From: Selaginella moellendorffii
Taxonomy: Eukaryota > Streptophyta > Lycopodiopsida > Selaginellales > Selaginellaceae
NCBI RefSeq assembly: GCF_000143415.4
Contig: NW_003314271.1
Span: forward strand, 2,540,726 to 2,604,725
Length of the DNA stretch: 64,000 bases
Direction: 5' to 3'
Positions 23,399 to 36,060 of this stretch are shown in pieces. The position numbers and the translations under genes are program-made. The stretch's first letter is position 1. Each line of letters opens with the position of its first letter. Below the pieces are notes generated by a model, which saw only the letters and a program-made list of their open reading frames with translations, had not been told where the DNA came from and did no database searches.

Positions 23399-26100
23399 GG
23401 AAACAAACAAAAGATGTGAAGATCCCCATGAAAAAGAACAAGGAGTGATCTTTTCCAAAAAATAAGGAACGTGACACGTCGTGTATAAAATCAAGCACCT
23501 ATCACTTAGCCACCTTTCTTGTGGTCCTTGAGAGGAAGTCTTCTTTGGTGTGCTAGCTTCCGTGCACGGATATTGCAAATCAGTATATATGCCTGGAGGA
23601 GGGGATATGTGGAAATATTTGCGCTGACTAATTGGGTATATATTCTGGCAAATGACAAAATTGTGACAGTTGAAAGTATTCAATTAACGTTTTATATGTA
23701 GATTAGCTCAGCAAATGTTGGGCAGAAAGTCAATGAAAGTCAATGTGGGCAATGAGCAAAACCATTTACAACATTGAAAAGTATACTTCATTGTTAAAGT
23801 TAAAAAGATTGTGACTTATTAGTTTTTTTAATTGGGAGGAGCAGGGAAAAGTATAACTCATGTCTTATGGCCATTTTGCTATTGTTATCTAAAATGTAAA
23901 TAATATCTTTACAATCATAAATTGTTTGATTCCATTGTATAACTATTAACAATGGTGAATACATGTTTTAAATTTTTGGCCAAATTAGAAGTATAGGATC
24001 CTTGAAAACTTTCAGATTGTCCACAAATATTAATTTAAAATTTATAACAAAAGTAAATTTTTTTTCCTTTTAAAATTATAGGGTTGGTACATATGTATTT
24101 ATTGGACCAGGAGAATAGGAAGCTCAGGAGCAGAGTGGCGAGCTTGCAAAAGAATGAGGAAATGATGGCACATAATATGCTTATATATTAAATTAATAAT
24201 TTAGTCTTTAAAATTTCTGAGTTACTCTTTTTTTAAGATAGAATATTTGTAAAAAAGTTACATTTTAATTTAATTCTGTCCATATTAAAAAAATATTCTA
24301 TAATACCTATAAGTGAAATGATTCTAAATTTTAAATCATATTTGTATTTATATTTGCAAGAAGTATTTAATTATTTTACACTATATTATTCTGATTTGTT
24401 TTACTATATTATATTTCACCATTTACACTTTAATCACTTTCTTTTCTTAGCTTTATATTTTTAATATTAACTATTTTTTAAATAAATTTTATATATAAAA
24501 GTAAAATATTTACAATAAGTTTTGAATTTTTTTATTTCTTAATTCTATTTATAATTTACTTTCTTCCATACCACTATATCTATTATAGAGTGAATAAGTC
24601 AAACTACTAAATTTATAAAAAGGAGAAAATTAAATATTTTTATATATAAAAATTATTAAAATAAAATATATATTTGTAAATGATAAGAAATTAGAATTTT
24701 GAGTGTATGTATACATATTTGATTAGCCTAAAAATATTAATTTTTATACAAAGTGACTAATTTAGATTGAAACCAATCCAATAGTTATCATATACTAATA
24801 ATAGTATATAATATCATAACTATACACTTTGACCTTACATTATCCTCCCTCTTAGAAAAATAGAGGGATTTAAAAAAAAATTAAAAAAACACACTGGTGG
24901 ATTATATATATAATTTTTGAGGGATTAGCTTGAAGAATATTGTGCCAAAGTTTATAAATTTAAAATCCAACTTGCTATAACTTAATACAATCTCTTCCAT
25001 TAAATAAGGAGCCCTTTAAATAAATCATGTACCATAAAATTGGGAAAATGAACTAACACTATATACTATGTAGATGAATAATGATAAGAGTTCTAGCTCT
25101 ATTTTTTTCCCATTTGTATATGACTTAAATATTCCACAAACTCAACTTGAGCCAATGAAAGAATGCTTATTAAATATTGATTTTAGATCTAGCATTAGTA
25201 ACTCATGGCAATCATAAAGATAAACTTAATTTCATTAATAATATAGAATTATGACCATATAAAAGTCTTGAAACATAAATGAAACTCTATACCCTTGTGA
25301 CATGTATATATTGAAGATATAGCAATTTGATTGTTGAAAGTTTATATACTTTACAATCATTTCCTTGAAAATTCAAATGAGTTATTCCATAAAACCATCT
25401 ATTTACAGATAATAAACGCTTGTAAAAGATTGATATATCCCCAATTGAGATATCAAGATGTAAAATGCCTCAACCTCAAATATAGGACTATTATTTAAAA
25501 GAATTAGCTCCAAACAAGAATGCTAAAGCACCATTTGATTAAAGCACCCTTTACCCTATAGTGATTTGTTATAAGATAACTATAAAGCAAAATGTAAACC
25601 CTTAAACACATGGACCAAGAGTAATAGAGCAAAATTCAAGTTTAAGGCCTTGGGCCATTGAACACAGAGATAGAGTAAAACCCCTTTTGACAACCCCTCC
25701 CCCCCCCCCCCCCCCCCTAATGAGAGGAATACATGCTTTATACTTTCACCTCAATCCCAGCAGTTAGCCTCAAAAAGAATCACAAAAATTTATTAAATAT
25801 GGAATGATGTTAGATTGTGAATTTGGAAGTAAAAACAACACTATTGTGTTTAGAACAATCGTTAACAAATTTAAACACTTTTCATAAATAGCTGGGACCG
25901 AATAAAACGAACACATTAGAGAATGATGTGAGAGTGTTTTGGTGGACACAATAAACTATCACCTAACAAATATTGATGGACTATACTCAATATTATAGGG
26001 GTCTTTAACACTAACAAGTTCAAGTCAACAAATAAATTTCTCTAACTAGGTCAAGTATGTTTAATTAATAACACTTAATAACTCTGTCTTTATGTTTTTT
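23399..26100. other. KUP 3' flank passing into AT-rich repeat-like DNA
   Basis: The first 300 bases are the likely KUP 3' UTR. From about 23700 the base composition falls to strongly AT-rich DNA with frequent stops in all frames and no recognisable gene. A run of 19 C at 25699-25717 interrupts it. I read it as decayed transposon DNA, with no defined ends. Confidence 0.6.
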
Positions 26101-26129
26101 TGGCCAACTACACACATAAAGATCAATTT

Positions 26130-27490
26130 TTTAATTAGCTTGGGTAGAGACTAAAAAAAGGTTCAATAATACCAACCTCTTATCATTGTGGCAGTAAGAA
26201 AAGAATATTAAAAAAACTTGCCAACAAATAACTTTGTAATACCCATAATCAGATTTGTAATAACTAACTTCCACCCAATGATTCAAGTAATCAAAATCAA
26301 TAATGATGTATTTATTGTCAACTATTAACCATAGAAAAAGCCTCATTAAATCAATTTCCACCAACTTAAACAAATAGGAAATTACAATTGACTCCAACTA
26401 TACTTTTACAGTGTAAGGAGGAGTATTATGAGTTTAACACCAAATGTAACTATGGACATATTATAGAATATTAAGTCATATCTAGCCAATAAAAAGACAC
26501 ACCTTTTTAGTCAATAATAATATCCCTCCTATATACTCATCTGGAATAGAAGAGTTATGGTAAGTGTGAAGAAAACATGGAATAAATATCACAAGCACTA
26601 CCTTTAGGATCAGTACTCACAAAGTAAAAAGGGTTGTCCTCAAGGTAATATTAAGAATGTAAATGTTGAAACAAAAATTCATTAATAAGTGATGCAAAAT
26701 TTTTAAATTCATCATAAAGCCTTTCAATCCAAAACTTAACCTTTTGAACCTCATAAAGTTTATCAAAAGAAGATAAATTTAATTTTATACGTTATTGACA
26801 TTGAATATCAAATACAATAATTTTTTATGGCACTATATCTTTGTCCAAAAAATTCACTAATACTAGAATAATAGACTTGTTAAGAATATGTAAAGAGAGT
26901 GAAAAAGGGAGAGTGTTAACATCAATTATAGAATTCATTGGGTAATTAACAATTTCAAAGTTATATATTTAAAGTTTCAGAGCCTAACAACTAACTAAGT
27001 TTTTCTACTTCTGTAATATAGTAGCAATTTAGGAGAAACTCATGTGTACTTATAATATTATGGTGCAGTATGATTAAAAAGGTAATTAATAAAATGATTT
27101 GCACATAATTCATACTTTCGAGTAAGGAACTTTAAAATAGCTACAAGTTTGTCAAGATTAACTTATAAACCTTCATAAAAAATATAGTACTTAAGATAAA
27201 CTATGTTTTTGAACCTAAACACACACTTTGACCATTTCAGTTTCAAACCAACTTTTTGTAGCTAATCAAACACTTTGCAAACTTCATGGATATGCTCCTC
27301 CTACATCCCTTCAAATGAATTAAGATGTCATTCATAAAGTCAATAATTACCTTTATCATATTGCAAAGAATATTTTCCATCATCAACTAGAAAATCATTT
27401 GAGCATTATTTAATCACCAAGTGTTTATATAAATTAAATGGTTTATAAAAAGTAGCCTTGCAATGCATCCCTATTTTTTATTTTTTCACT
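26130..27490 (-). mobile_element. decayed Ty3/gypsy-type retrotransposon pol region
   Basis: On the minus strand around 27490-27100, the broken frames read like gypsy reverse transcriptase. A segment VIIDFMNDILIH at about 27300-27360 corresponds to the catalytic YxDD/FMDD box with one Asp changed, and it is followed by GLKLKWSKC-like and YLKYYIFYEGL-like pieces across frame breaks. Further along the same strand, at 26397-26131, an open stretch reads NKYIIIDFDYLNHWVEV, matching the retroviral-type integrase core. The order RT then IN is that of Ty3/gypsy, not copia. Stops and frameshifts are many, so it is inactive. I could not find LTRs or a primer-binding site. Confidence 0.65.
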
Positions 27491-27499
27491 TGAACTTTT

Positions 27500-28008
27500 A
27501 GTTAATATTAAGAGTCAAAAATACTTAGAACACAATGTTCTATATGTTATAAGTTGGGATTCAAGTGAAACTCTTTTCTTAAATTGCTTTTATTTTTAGC
27601 ATTTGTTATTTTTTCTTCTATCCATTATCCTTGGTATTTTCAAACTTCACAATTTATTCCGATTTTTCTTTCTATTTTCCTTTTTTATTGACTTTCTACC
27701 ATCTCATTTTCATCCTTTATCCTCCATCTATGTGCAGAATTTAGCCATTCTTTTCCAACTTGTAGGCCATGGGTTCCCACCTTATCAAAGCCTGGGCAAT
27801 CCTCCTCTGGTTGTATAGCTGGGGGAATATACTTAGAGATTATTCTATGTGTTTACAGTAGATTCATTATTGAGATTGATGATATAACACATTTTCATAA
27901 TGTTTTAAATGAGATCTTGAATGTGATGGTATTGAGCTCTTTCGTATCTTGTCATGAGTATACGTGTGTCATTTATGCACCTCACTAACTGGAAGTTTTT
28001 AAAAGTTA
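27500..28008. other. AT-rich region without recognisable gene
   Basis: Low-complexity AT-rich DNA. A 71-codon frame at 27603-27818 is a hydrophobic Phe/Leu run of the type expected from T-rich sequence and is not called. Confidence 0.5.
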
Positions 28009-28033
28009 CTAGCAGGGATCCCAGCTCCGCTGG
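28009..28033 (-). mobile_element. Helitron-like 3' terminus (hairpin plus CTAG)
   Basis: Read on the minus strand: a hairpin CCAGCGGAGCTGG (stem CCAGC/GCTGG) is followed by 8 bases and then CTAG, with T as the next base. This is the layout of a Helitron 3' end (hairpin, short spacer, CTRR, insertion before T). The matching 5' end (TC...) would lie at a higher coordinate and was not found. Confidence 0.45.
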
Positions 28034-29690
28034 AAAAAAGTAAAGAATGTTTTCAATATGAAAAAATGCAATCATACATACTTTGGGTTAGAACAACACA
28101 TTTAAAAAAAATAAAATAATAGAACAATGACTTATGATGTTCGTCACTGCACAGAAACTTTGCAGGTGCAAAATGCAGCTTCAGCACTTGCATCCACTCT
28201 AGCCGTGTCAAAGAGGGGAAGAAATTATTGGCAAAGATCCTGGGATTATCCTTTTCTAAGTTTGGTAGTTGACAATTTGTCAAAAAAGAATGGGAGAGTC
28301 TCTCTTTGCATTCTCCCCACCACCAGTAAGTCTTTTAGCAATTCAATGAGCTCTTCATTAGTCTTTGCAACTAAGTTGATTAAGAATACCTTCAAAACCA
28401 AGAGAAAGAGTATACATCTATAAGTTCAATTACCAGATTCTGGCAACCAGCTCTGGACTCTCAAGAATCTAGAAAAAAAAAAACTTCACTTACTTCTGTT
28501 GTCACTACTCCTGTAAAGGGTCATAGTCTAAACTCCAATCATGAAATTAAGAAGTTCTTTGATGCAACTTGTCTGATCAAAAAACATTAGAAGAGGATTG
28601 TTATGGCCCAAGTGTTGTCGAAGTTGGGTGGCTCAGAAAGGTTGCACAAGTCATTTAGTTCTGGAGGTAGATCCTCTTGTTATATGGCACCACAAACACA
28701 ATGGTCATCTAGATGCTTGTCTTACTCTTTGCATTTTTTTTTAACAATGCTTCAAGGTACAACTGGAGAAATTTGCTAGAGATGCTCATCTTATACATAT
28801 TATATGTTATGTAAATCTGTCTATTCTTTAATTCTTTTAAAGGCATCTCGTTCATTCTCACTTATCACGTACTATTGATGATGGACGTGAGGCATGGGAG
28901 GCCACTATGTGTAGCTCCAAGACATGTGTCATACTAACCTTCCCTAAGTTGCATGAGTAGTTGGTGTTTCACATATATCTTAGTATTATCTGGCGCACTG
29001 AAACAAAGTGGCATTGACAATGAGGTAGCCAATGAACTTACATGTGACTTAAGTTGTGTAGACCGGGAAAAAATGGTGAAAGAAATCTATCCAAGAGCTT
29101 TTAACTCACGATCCAATCTTAACAGCAATCCAGGTGCTTGAAGTACTTGTTTGTTGTGATCACAACTTTCTCAAGCAGAGAATTTGAATTATCTGAGAAG
29201 AATCTGAGTAGTCATCTGGCTTGATGGGACAACACATTTGCAGTAGAAAATAACAGGAACAAATGTGATGAATTTAACTATGTTCTATGCCTCGTAGATC
29301 TTATTAGTGAAGCCCTCTAAAGCAAGGCCAAGGCCTATTCTCTGTGTTGTATTTATCCTGAAATCCTGACATAAGAACAAAGTCAGATTCCAAAAACTTT
29401 TACTGAGTTTGACACGGCAGCATTGTTTTCTACACGCCTGGGAGTGACCCTCTCCTTCTCTAAGCCACACATCCACCAGGCTCCCACACAACTTAAGCAC
29501 CGTGGAGAGGCTTATGGCAAAACCATCACAAACAGACAACTCCAGAACCACCTCCTTGCCAATCCCAGCATCAGTGACATCTATGACACAGCACTGTGGC
29601 AAGACATCTTGTCAAAGTGGCTGAGAATCCACCAAGTTTCCACATTTCATGTACATGCCCTGTTTATCAATTTTTCTTATACTATATACC
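28034..29690. other. transposon-like region with undetermined coding debris
   Basis: Moderately AT-rich DNA with short open stretches on both strands (for example 28127-28423 plus, 29285-29602 minus). None shows a motif that I can recognise. It may be the inner part of the element ending at 28009. Confidence 0.4.
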
Positions 29691-29899
29691 ATTGGATGCA
29701 TTAGAATCAATTTTGGCTTGTTGGAAATTGTCTTTACGAATGTTAACAGTTAGAATGAACACTACATTACTGAAATCAATGCCATGAACCACTAAAATAG
29801 TGACTCGTCTTTTAAATCTGCTATGTAAACCTGTGAAAAAAAAACTAAAGAAACTACCTGATGCAAACACAGAGTGCAGCTTGTTTTGTATCAGCTTAA

Positions 29900-31511
29900 G
29901 TTCTTATTCCTCATCATACCACGGGTCTGCTGCTCACACCACTCTGATAACCGAGCCCAGTGATCGATCTCTCCAAGAACATCCTCTTGTTAAATCCATC
30001 AAACTCGCAGTTTCCACTTGTGAGTAGAATCATCCCATCCATAACTCGGCTGACGAGTTAGTTTGGCACTCTCCTCATGGCAATGGATGCCATTTCTCCC
30101 ACTTCTGCCTGATCTACAGGCTGGAAGAATATCTCTGAATCGTTCCACACCAAGTACTATTTGGTAGTCCTTCTCAGTAAGAGGCCGTTGTATTACAAAC
30201 TCTGGCACTATTTCCTGCAGTCCGGGTGGTGGCGCTGAAGTATATGAAAGATCAATTTCCTGGAAGTAAAGCAGTTAGAAAGGGAAAAGAAAAGTAGTGA
30301 CGAAAGTGATATACCTTGAGTTTCGAGGTTAGACAACTGAGTTCTGCTTCATCTTCATCTACATCTTCTTCTACTTCTTCTTTGTAGTCTCTGTCCATTT
30401 GCTTGTACATATGCCAGTCCTCATCATTCATGCTAAAAGTATCTTCGTCCAAAGGTTGCTTGCATTAAGAGTTTCATTTGTTCTCTCTACACGGCAGTCA
30501 GCCTTTCACTTTTGACCGTGAGTCTGCAACTACAGTACCATGGCCGTTGGTTGTGCAAACTTTCTGCTGTTTTCTTTGGTCTACCTTTGTTGAAACTTCA
30601 CAATGCCTGGCCTTCAACTCCTCTAGATACTTCTCCAGGTTTTCCTATGATGAGAAAGAGTTGTAAATATTTAGAAAGAAAAAGATGTAAAAGATGTACA
30701 AGCGATACTCTTCTTCCATTTGTTGCTTGTGCTCTCTCTGCAGGGACTCTTCTTAACATCTTTGCCTTGCTCGAATGTGTCTATCAAGTGCACGATCCCG
30801 ATTTTTTGGGTTTTCTGCCAGTGGTGCTGTTGTTTTTAAAAAAATCTTTGCTTTCTTTTTCGCTTCAATTGCCAATGCCAAGCACACAACAGCTGACAAA
30901 AAGAAAATTTGATATACACAACTGTTCCTTGAATAAAAGGCTTTCTGCATTTTCGAGTAGAGGGTACTTTTGTGATGCTAGAATGTCACCACTATTCACT
31001 ATCGTTTAACACCTTAATGCTTTCTCCGTTAGCTTTACATATACTACTTCAATCAGTCTAGATCCCGAAAAAGGTTCTTCAAGTATTCCGCCTCATTTTC
31101 TAAATCAATAAGCTTTGAGGATAGTTTTGCTGCTGCCATTTCTTGAAGCCGCTATCACTGCTTTTCTCTCAAAGCTGCCAGTTCATCCTCCCCAGGCTGC
31201 TCTTTTTCAGGTGGCAGTATCCATGGCACCTACCACCATCTCGTTTTCACTAATGCCTAGGGAGATTATAACTGATGAAATAAATTGCTACAACATTGAC
31301 ACACCGAACTGCTTACCTAAAATAGTTTTAGCTCTGCAGTATAGTCGACTGTAATGCAGCTATTCTCTGTTTTTCAAAAACCACATGTGGTAGTTATGCT
31401 ATATTCAATCAAATCGCTATGGACTTACAGATATTGAAGGCACAAAAAGCACTTTAGATAATCAGAGACATGAAAGCCTCCTACCGATTTTCTGCAGCAT
31501 ACTTCCATAAT
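29900..31511 (-). pseudogene. ARP5: degenerate ARP5 (actin-related protein 5) gene copy
   Basis: Pieces in order on the minus strand match ARP5, the INO80-complex actin-related protein. They are VGGFHVSDYLKCFL at about 31470; PWILPPEKEQPGEDEL at about 31230; LEKYLEELKARHCEVSTK at about 30620; DTFSMNDEDWHMYKQMDRD with an acidic DEDEAELS tract at about 30440-30350; EKDYQIVLGVERFR at about 30150; and MASIAMRRVP then GMILLTSGNCEFDGFNKR, in another frame, at about 30090-29990. Intron-like gaps with splice-like borders remain between some pieces, so this is a copy of genomic DNA rather than a retrocopy. Stops, frameshifts and a missing N-terminal actin fold show that it cannot make a normal protein. 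Confidence 0.65.
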
Positions 31512-31665
31512 AGGCTCCTTAATAGATATCTGACACAATACGAGTTTTGAACTTACAACAAAAGCAAAAACTAACAGAGAAACCATCAGTGTATTGGTAT
31601 AATATGAGTTGTAGCAAACAAGTATACCATCAGAATTGCACGTGTGTGTGCATGCATGTGCGTGC

Positions 31666-31669
<4 letters not shown>

Positions 31670-31710
<41 letters not shown>

Positions 31711-32038
31711 ACGCACCTGTCTAGTCGATTACAGTGTCAATCCATAAGGGTGCGAGAACTGGATTGCTGGCCGCGATGGCGGCAAAATCCAGCACTGCCG
31801 GCTTGATCCCTGCGATCCAATATTTGGACTGGATCCCGATCCGTAGGAGATGGCATCGAGGGAATCCCTCACAGAGCTGGATAGCTGGAAGCTTGTGACG
31901 TCCTCACTGCAGCAATCATGGCGGGGGAGCGCCACCATCGCCAGCCACCTGTGTGCCGACGCCAGGTTCTTGTGGCACCAGGATCTCTTTTGGTGCGTTG
32001 CTCATCACCATCCCCAATGCCATGGAAGATTGATAGGG

Positions 32039-32082
<44 letters not shown>

Positions 32083-32134
32083 ACACACCTGTCCAGTTGG
32101 TTACAGTGTCAATCCATAAGGGTGCAAGAATTGA
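31670..32134. repeat. two direct repeats with (GA)n heads flanking an F-box-like fragment
   Basis: A (GA)n run followed by a conserved stretch of about 50 bases (GCACGCACCTGTCTAG... to ...CCATAAGGGTGC) occurs at about 31670-31756 and again at 32041-32134, with a few substitutions. The roughly 285 bases between them differ in composition and carry the F-box-like fragment. The two copies diverge immediately after the shared block. Confidence 0.7.
31850..32035 (+). pseudogene. possible F-box gene fragment
   Basis: The plus frame from ATG 31850 contains SLTELDSWKLVTSSL and then SWRGSATIASHLCADARFLW. The latter resembles the second half of an F-box, where a W/R...A..C..W pattern precedes a 'ADARFLW' type end. 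It stops being alike after about 50 residues and runs into the GA repeat. Weak; it could be chance. Confidence 0.3.
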
Positions 32135-32292
32135 TCACGTCCACAATCAGTACAAATATGAAACCCTCAGATACAAAGAGCCATAATAACTGTTTTTAAG
32201 AAAGTATTACATCTAAACCATTGATTTGACAAATCGAAGGGTAAGAGAATATCTGTCCCCCAATGCCAATAGCACTTTTAAATAAAGAAGTA
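32135..32292. other. short unassigned stretch
   Basis: Sequence between the second direct repeat and the next Helitron-like end. Nothing recognisable. Confidence 0.4.
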
Positions 32293-32319
32293 CTAGCAAA
32301 AGTCCCAGCTATGCTGGGA
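32293..32319 (-). mobile_element. Helitron-like 3' terminus (hairpin plus CTAG)
   Basis: On the minus strand a perfect hairpin TCCCAGCATAGCTGGGA (7-base stem, 3-base loop) is followed by 6 bases and CTAG, then T. The stem differs from that at 28021-28033, but the layout, orientation and flanking GCTAGTA are the same. It suggests a second related element extending to the right. Confidence 0.5.
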
Positions 32320-33187
<868 letters not shown>

Positions 33188-33536
33188 NNNNNNNNNNNNN
33201 NNNNNNNNNNNNNNNNNNNNNNNNNNNNNNNNNNNNNNNNNNNNNNNNNNNNNNNNNNNNNNNNNNNNNNNNNNNNNNNNNNNNNNNNNNNNNNNNNNNN
33301 NNNNNNNNNNNNNNNNNNNNNNNNNNNNNNNNNNNNNNNNNNNNNNNNNNNNNNNNNNNNNNNNNNNNNNNNNNNNNNNNNNNNNNNNNNNNNNNNNNNN
33401 NNNNNNNNNNNNNNNNNNNNNNNNNNNNNNNNNNNNNNNNNNNNNNNNNNNNNNNNNNNNNNNNNNNNNNNNNNNNNNNNNNNNNNNNNNNNNNNNNNNN
33501 NNNNNNNNNNNNNNNNNNNNNNNNNNNNNNNNNNNN
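33188..33536. other. sequence gap (run of N)
   Basis: 349 unknown bases, bordered on both sides by (TA)n microsatellite. The length is probably an estimate and the region may be collapsed. Confidence 0.98.
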
Positions 33537-34560
33537 ATATAGAGAGAATGCTAATCTGAAATAAGATTATTATCTCTCTATATTTATGTATATATATATA
33601 TATATATATATTTAAAAGCAGGGCTTTATAACACTGTTATGAATGCTGGAATTTTATTATGATAAATGAATGGTTATGGTTTACTCTATACTGGGGTAGA
33701 GTAGGGTTTGATAATATATAATTTTTCTCTATGTTAGAATTAAATATATCATAAAATTCCTGAATAGTATATAGATAGGTTTAATATAATTAAATTGTAG
33801 TTGTTTTTCATGTATAAAAATTATGTAGGATTAAGTGTTAGAAACTTTTATGATAATATATATATGTTAGCCATTTGACAACTCAATATATTTAATTTTA
33901 TTTATGTTTTTTTAAAATAACAATGAGATTACTGATAAAAAATTATTTTAGACAAGATTTATAATCATAATTATAATTTTTAACATAATAATAATTATAA
34001 GATATATGGTTAAACATAATATAATATTTATATTAAAAATCCCTTCTACAATTGACTCTATCAGCAACACACATCATTACATAATAAATAAAACTCATAA
34101 CATTGTATCTTCGATCTTCTATAAGTGGAATTACTCATTATGAATCCCACTCTTAAGGATGGGTTCAATACAAATGGTTGTATGAGTGAAAATCCAGAAA
34201 CTTAATATTTTGTGAGAGGAAGAAGCTAAAGCTTTAAAAGATCATATCTGTATATAGATGCTCATAGTGGCAGTGGTAGTGATTATTATTTTGTATTCTA
34301 CTCTATATGACCTACCATATTTCGTATGATCTATATCATAGACTCAGTTTTAGAAATAAAAAATTAGTCTATGTACTAAAATTGAAATTATATTATTAAG
34401 CTAGATGCATATTATAATATTTATATTAAATTATTGATAATTTTAGTGATAATAATATAATACTTATTAAAATTATAGATTAGTGATAATATTATATTTT
34501 AATATTTAAAATTATTTATTAATTCACATATTTATATGTAACAAAAATTTTATTTATTAA
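33537..34560. other. AT-rich region without recognisable gene
   Basis: Very AT-rich, many stops. A stretch at about 33970-34140 is closely similar to 32375-32560 (shared phrases such as AACATAATAATAATTATAAG and ATCATAACATCATAAATAAA-like), so a repeat copy lies on each side of the gap. Confidence 0.6.
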
Positions 34561-34589
34561 ATCTATTCTGTAGCAATGTTTGCACAACC

Positions 34590-35110
34590 ATATTTGTCCA
34601 TGTGACCAACTCTTCTTCTAAAGCAGTGATTTCTGGTACAAAGACAGTATCTGAGATGTTGTCTATCAACCTGAAGGTTTCCAAGTTCTCTGCTATTTTT
34701 CATGTTATTGTGTCAGTGAAAGAATTCCAGACTGGTGACTTCTATTACCCAGCATGTGTGAAGGTTGTCAATGGAAGCCAATGTGGCAAGAAGGTTACTC
34801 AGGTTTCGGAAAGTATGTGGCAATGCAACTCTTGTGACACTGATTCTGGAGATATTCACTTCAAATATGCACTACACTTGTGTATTCTGGACAGCACTGG
34901 ACATATATAGACGGTTGCATTTGATGATGCTAATGAAATTGTAGATATGCCTGCATGTAAGCTGGCTGCGCTACAAGATGATGATTATACTGTTTTTTCA
35001 ACCGTAATGGACTCTATTTGATCAAAGATGTACAATCTGAAGATTCGTTGCAAGCTCGAGAGCTACAGAGATACCAAAAAATTATAGTTGGTCTTGACAC
35101 TTAAAAGAAA
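34590..35110 (+). pseudogene. RPA1: RPA1-like fragment, DBD-C zinc-ribbon OB domain
   Basis: The plus strand encodes FYYPACVKVVNGSQCGKKVT, then SMWQCNSCD and YALHLCILDSTGHI. After one stop come TVAFDDANEIVDMPACKLAAL, and then after further breaks MYNLKIRCKLESYRD. This is the DBD-C zinc-ribbon/OB domain of the large subunit of replication protein A. In-frame stops show decay. Plant Helitrons often carry RPA-like genes, so this may be element-encoded rather than a host copy. Confidence 0.65.
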
Positions 35111-35277
35111 AAATGTGTGAGAAAACAAAAAGTATGTTTTATTTCTTTCTACTATTGTTTTATAATTTGTTGTGTGTGGTATCAAGTTTCTAAGTATAAG
35201 CCCAAGCTGGAGCTTTCAAAACTAATGTTGTGTAGAAGTTGATGAATGATTAAAACAATTTGTAATAATGTAATTAG

Positions 35278-36060
35278 TTAAAAACTGTTTAAATTAACTA
35301 AGTATTGGTTGTAGCTAGCAACCATCCATTCACACAGCCATGAGACATCTTCTAATTCAGGATCAACTAAAAGGGTAGAGCCACCTGTGACTGAAATAGA
35401 CTTGCCATTGTAATCTGAAATCCGGCTGCCCTTCAGGCATACAGTAGGCTTCTGCCCTTGTCCAGGTTTCTCCTCGATTTCTGAACCTTCATCTTCGGCC
35501 TTTGAATCCCACAGACACATGTCTATACTGTGGCCTGATTCATCACTCAAAGAAAGCATCCTCCTTCTCATGAATGCTCCAGAATCCTTAGGAGAAATGT
35601 TTGTCTATTCCACATTACACCACCAATCACGTCTATAAATGTCTCTTGGCCGAGCTTAGAAGCATCTAAAACACTCATTCTATTAAGAACAACATTTGGA
35701 ATACGTAGATCGTCCTCTACACACTTGATCTCCATAGTCTTGCTTGCTTTTATCTCCCAATTTGATTTATATGGTGTATATGCTGGTTTAGAGTGTTGTA
35801 TACCACTGTTCCCTGAAAATATATAGACACTGCCTTGCTCAATATCATGAAAGATGCTTTGCATTCATGCCAAACCCAACAATATGTATTTTGGAACTTT
35901 ATGCATCGGCAACAGCAATTGACATAACACACCCAGCTGTGCTTGTTTCAAAGAATACAAGTTTCCCTTTGTGTCTCACCTTGGCAGGAAAAGACCATCG
36001 GTAGCAGTGGCCCCTGATGTTCTTATATGGCATCTCAGCTTCTTAGAACTCTGTCCCTTA
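35278..36060 (-). pseudogene. RPA1: RPA1-like fragment, DBD-A and DBD-B OB domains
   Basis: Minus-strand pieces in order: VRHKGKLVFFETSTAG at about 35960 (DBD-A start); FHDIEQGSVYIFSGNSG and YKSNWEIKASKTMEIK at 35840-35720; QETFIDVIGGVM at about 35640; and, after a frame break near 35570, MLSLSDESGHSIDMCLW, CLKGSRISDYNGKSISV and STLLVDPE (DBD-B). They match RPA1 (RPA70) and are tail to tail with the DBD-C fragment on the other strand. The gene has therefore been split by an inversion or assembled from two copies. Confidence 0.65.

Noticed and set aside
27603-27818. Hydrophobic 71-codon frame
   Set aside because: Composition is that of T-rich DNA (Phe/Leu/Ile runs); no membrane-protein family is recognisable.
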